Shown here piece after piece: positions 60,245 through 64,000 of a stretch of DNA of 64,000 bases. A program made the translations under genes and the position numbers. This DNA comes from Antitrichia curtipendula (Eukaryota > Streptophyta > Bryopsida > Hypnales > Leucodontaceae): positions 38,251,567 to 38,315,566 of the forward strand of contig OX579636.1 in assembly GCA_951230915.1 (NCBI GenBank). Reading direction: 5' to 3'. The notes beneath the pieces are model-generated. The model made no database searches and was not told the DNA's origin. It worked only from the letters and a program-made list of their open reading frames with translations. Numbering within the stretch: the stretch's first letter is position 1; every line of letters starts with the position of its first letter.

Positions 60245-63200
60245 TCAAAGTCCATACCTATGATCTACTGCTTCTATCCATTTGGTATAGACTTCACCAT
60301 AGAAGAAAGTCTCTAAGGAAAATATCTTCTGTGAGTACATACCAACAACACATTCCAAATGTGTATCTAAAGCATTCCTTAATTTGTTTTCAAAGAATGA
60401 AAGAGAGGAAAAACACCTCTCATCTTCAATGGACCCAAGAACTTGCACAATAGCCACTTGAGCCAATTTGTAGTACTCTGGGAATGCTTTGACTCTCAAA
60501 ACAGTACAAGCATCCAAATCACGCCACAGGAGGGTTAGAGGATTCATATCAAAGGGGGGCTCCATATGCTTCTTAGCATTATTGACCATGGCCAACTTAC
60601 CCCCTAAAACCCCGCTTGTCCCCTTGGGGGACAATTTGGGTCCGGGTAGGTTCCTATTGTCTCAATTTGAAGTGAATTTTTTTGTGATTTTTGTGATTTT
60701 TTGAGGTTGTGTATCTTTGTAAAAGATTTGTGGATATATAATTTTTGTTTCAATCAGATGCCAGAAGAAAAAGTTATGGCACAATGAGCAAGAAATGAAG
60801 ATTGGCGGGCAGCCCAAAAATTACAAAAAGTCAAAATAATTTTTTTTGAATATTTTTCCTAAAAGATTATGTTCTTACCTATACATGAAGATTTTATTCA
60901 TTCTATTTGGACTAGGGATGAGAAAGTTATGGACAATCTTATTTTTTCGGGCAATTTAAGCATCTTCTTGAAAAAAAACTTTTTGTTCAACTTTGAATGC
61001 TAATATCTTCCAATCCGTACGGTCAAATTTGATGAAATTTTTACTACACGATCTCAGACAAGTTAAGTACAAGATCGTACGGTTAAATTCCAAAAAAAAC
61101 AAAAAATATTGGTTTCCTTAAGTGAATACAACAGAAGTGGTAGTTTTGAGTGTTTTTTGGCAGAAAACACCCTTGGGATTTTAGGGGTTAAACAAAGTCT
61201 GCTCTATCTCTAGTTTGTACCATTCCAAAAGAGGGGGGTATTAGGTGCTTCACCTTATCAATTTCAACTAACTTTGGTTCACAATAGTAAGACATGAGAA
61301 GTGATAGGTGTTTTGGAAAACATTCCTCTACTTCACTTTGGAGCTAGTACTGTGGATACACAACTCCAAGGGCATCCATGACAGAATGTAGGGGAAATCT
61401 TGATTCCAACTCCCTCAACAATTGACGAGCTGCACCTGTAGGAAAAAAAATAATGAGATCAGTAGTCAATTTACTCCTCCATATGAATGATAAGATGATT
61501 AACTATAACATGTGGTAGCCTTGAAACAAATACTACACTAGAACCACCATAATAATAGAATATGAGGCCACCTTAACAAACAATACAATACTGGAAACCA
61601 AACTAATAATGTATTTACAGAAATGGATAAATACTAAAGTCACTAGTTAGAATATGACATAATTTTGAAATAATAGCATAATTAAAACCACACTAATACA
61701 ACAGCTGAAAAGCACTAACTTCAATATGAGGCAGCCTTTCTATAAACATCTAGAGCGTTTATGGTGGATTACCCACACCTTTTCACCATTTGCCACAAAA
61801 ACAAGTTGGGCGAAGTTTGTGTTCAAATCAGAAGGGACATAAGTGTTGTCATCCCCAACAACAATAATGGGTCTAACATGAAGTGGAGACATTTCCGCAA
61901 AAAAACAAGCAAAGATTTCAGTGCTCATTTACAAAAGAGTATCTAAACCACATGGTCTAACATGGCAGACTTTCATACATCATAACACAAAACTAAGCAA
62001 TAGTGAATGATTTCATCGGTCATTGCTAACACAATTGATAAGTGCATGAGGCTTCTCTTTGGATACAAGGCAGGACATGAGCAATGCCAACACGTTAGCT
62101 ACTGCTATATGAATGCAGTTTCAATATGGCCAAGGACTTCCTCATTCTATTTGTAATAGTACCGGCTGAAATTAGTAGGTTTCAGAAACTTCTATTTGTC
62201 GATTCAGTCACTTATGGAAATCAAAGTCTCAAAATCTGAACTATTGCATTAGAAAGTGGCACACAATCGACAATAGGAAAAACAGTCGAAGTTCCCAAAA
62301 AACTGACTAGATGACCAAAAGAATCTGGCTGACACCTAGTATATTGAAGCTTGCAGGCCAAGATGACGCACAAGTTCGTGCCTTGGAAAGGACAATCTTG
62401 AAATTGATGAAATACTAGACTGGGTTTGCCAAATTCTCCGTGAAGGTCGATTTTGGAGTCTGAGTGGAACAACCAACCACAATAATCTATACACCTTGAA
62501 TTTGTGAGCTACAATTACCACTTTGTACAGCTAGCAATTCTGAATTAATGATAAATCTAAGACCAATCATGATTAGTTGAATGATTACATACCAATCAAG
62601 CATGATTATGATTACACTAAATCAATCATGATTACAGAAACATCAGGGGAGAAGCTAATCGATAAAAAAATAATGTAAATTTCACTGAGATAGCTAGTTC
62701 AACTAATTCTTCAAGCTACAAAACTCTATGTGTCAACTGGATGCGCGCTCCTGAATTGCCTAGTCGAAAATAGTTTTAAAAATTTGGACCTGCCTTCTGC
62801 TTCTCTGCATATGAAACTTTGATCAACCAAAACTACAGATTTGACTTGGACAAGGAAATGATTTGACATTATGTTGAATTTCTCACAATTCTCTAAGTTT
62901 TTAATTTATGGTTATCTAGCTAGCTAATTCGTTGTTTGTATTACCTTTTCTACTGAATAATGTGGACTGTGGAAATATAGAAGTACTGTAGAACTTTGCT
63001 AGATGTACAAATTTTCATTGATGCTTTGTCAATTACTGGATCAAAATGACACTACAACACTGAAAACATCAATTTTGCTACAGTACCATCATTCTGGTCC
63101 CAAAAATCTGGCTTCAACGTAAATTTGTACTTGCAATTTGGATATTCACCCCTCTCAAGGAAGCACACTCAGGACCTCCAGAGCTTGCTTAAGACCTATA

Positions 63201-63960
63201 GAGTTCAAAACATAGTCTATTTAATCCATCAGAAAGCAACTACCCAAGAAATAGAGCTTTGAAACACTAATGGCACCGTCACAATAGACACTATACATAA
63301 AAAAATCTCACAGCTTGTAGAGACTCAAATCTACTCGCCTAGATCTACAAAAATACCAAAATATACTAAACATGAAGGTTTGATACTACAACAACCATAT
63401 ATGAAAAACGTTTGTTGAAGCGGTCATACCTCCGCAACCTCATTTTTCCCAACATCCAACTTCATTTTGGCAAGCAGAGTCCAATAGTCCGCAAGCAACC
63501 TCCTCAGTGGCTCCAGCAACAACACCCATCTAGTCGAAACTTGTAGAAGAGGCTTCAGTCCCTTCATTTCCATGACCTCAACAAGTTTCTGATATTCACA
63601 GAGACGCTTTAGGGATTTGTTGAAATAAGAATGCGTCTTTTGAATCACCTAATCAACAACTAAAAATAACGGTAAGGTAGATAAAGACTTTGCAACTAGG
63701 TTGCATCTATGGGCCATGCAATGGATCCCATTGCAAAATGGAGCATATTTTGTTTGGATTTGGGTTGTGACTCCAGTACAAACACCTTGAAATGTGTTCA
63801 CTCCATCTGCTCCAAAACAAATCAATCTTCTCGATACTTACTTGAATGTGAGGTTGCTTCCACTTTGTAGGGCCTTCATAATGACCAATGTGAGGCTATT
63901 TCCGACCGCTCTATCTACCAGCCGCTATAAAGAGATCATATGTGAAATTCTAACGTAATT
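60245..63960 (-). pseudogene. Decayed hAT-type transposase gene, continuing towards the right edge
   Basis: Pieces read on the minus strand. At about 63960-63430: LVDRAVGNSLTLVIMKALQS, CFGADGVNTFQGVCTGV, HCMAHRCNLVAKSLSTLP and THSYFNKSLKRL, ending at a donor GAG|GTATGA. At 61435-61192, after a CCTACAG acceptor: ARQLLRELESRFPLHSVMDA and CFPKHLSLLMSYY. At 60600-60245: AFPEYYKLAQVAIVQVLGSI followed by EDERCFSSLSFFENKLRN, the hAT C-terminal dimerisation domain. In-frame stops are TAA 63840-63838, TAG 63651-63649 and TAG 61346-61344, and the register changes near 61195-61215. A TTAA miniature element (60601-61187) splits the coding region. The stretch 61440-63420 should contain introns and eroded exons; I could not place them. 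The 5' end was not found. Confidence 0.78.
60601..61187. mobile_element. TTAA-type miniature element inside the hAT gene (group 5, copy F)
   Basis: The 587-bp unit has ends CCCCTAAAACCCCGC and GGGATTTTAGGGG, homologous over its length with 34196-34774. The right flank is TTAA (61188-61191), but the left flank is TTAC (60597-60600), so one copy of the target has mutated. It interrupts the hAT coding region just upstream of KLAMVNNAKKHMEPP. Confidence 0.85.
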
Positions 63961-64000
63961 TTCTACCATGTATGTGTGAATGAAAAGCCAGGTGCCATTA

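Noticed and set aside
61740..61928. 62-codon minus-strand frame within the hAT locus
   Set aside because: It does not match any hAT segment expected between the recognised pieces; probably intronic.
1..64000. tRNA, rRNA, CRISPR array or complete LTR retrotransposon
   Set aside because: None was recognised by eye on either strand. A covariance-model scan and an LTR search would be needed to exclude small or degraded ones.

Overview
The window looks like nuclear chromosomal DNA from a land plant, probably a seed-free one (moss, lycophyte or fern); the exact group cannot be read from the sequence. The reasons are an exportin-2 (CAS/CSE1) gene with a GT-AG intron, short introns in other genes, very AT-rich gene-poor spacers, and miniature transposons with the plant-type CACTA end CACTACTAGAAA. 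No rRNA, tRNA, CRISPR array, operon or bacterial gene order was seen.

Layout. 1-1468 (minus): 5' part of exportin-2, running off the left edge. 2.2-6.1 kb: AT-rich spacer with a microsatellite, a TTAA-flanked miniature element and a CACTA-type miniature element. 6114-7989 (minus): a two-exon M6-family (immune inhibitor A-like) zinc metalloprotease, a family best known from bacteria, so a transfer candidate. 8-17 kb: spacer with several TTAA-flanked miniature elements. 16966-22355: an apparently complete piggyBac transposon with matching ends, TTAA on both sides, and a three-exon transposase keeping the three catalytic aspartates and the cysteine-rich tail. 23804-43090: a candidate 19.3-kb DNA transposon. 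It has about 29-bp inverted ends, a TCTA direct repeat on each side, and two large genes near its ends that both point outward: a DUF7869-type protein with transposase-like features and a decayed gene with a ParB-like motif. I regard this as the most likely undescribed system here. 43-57 kb: AT-rich repeats, more TTAA miniature elements, a degenerate tandem array and a second CACTA foldback element. 58024-59280 (minus): one intact single-exon gene of unknown function with hydrophobic segments. 60245 to the right edge (minus): a decayed hAT-type transposase gene, split by a TTAA miniature element.

How it fits together. There are three likely host genes (exportin-2, the M6 protease and the unknown 418-aa gene). 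The rest is mostly mobile DNA in several layers. The TTAA miniature elements fall into at least four sequence groups with related ends (CCCCTAAAGGACC and variants). They have inserted into the hAT gene, the tandem array and the interior of the giant element, so they are younger than those. The piggyBac element has the TTAA specificity expected of the machinery that moved them, but its ends (CCCCTGAACGGCCC) belong to a different subfamily.
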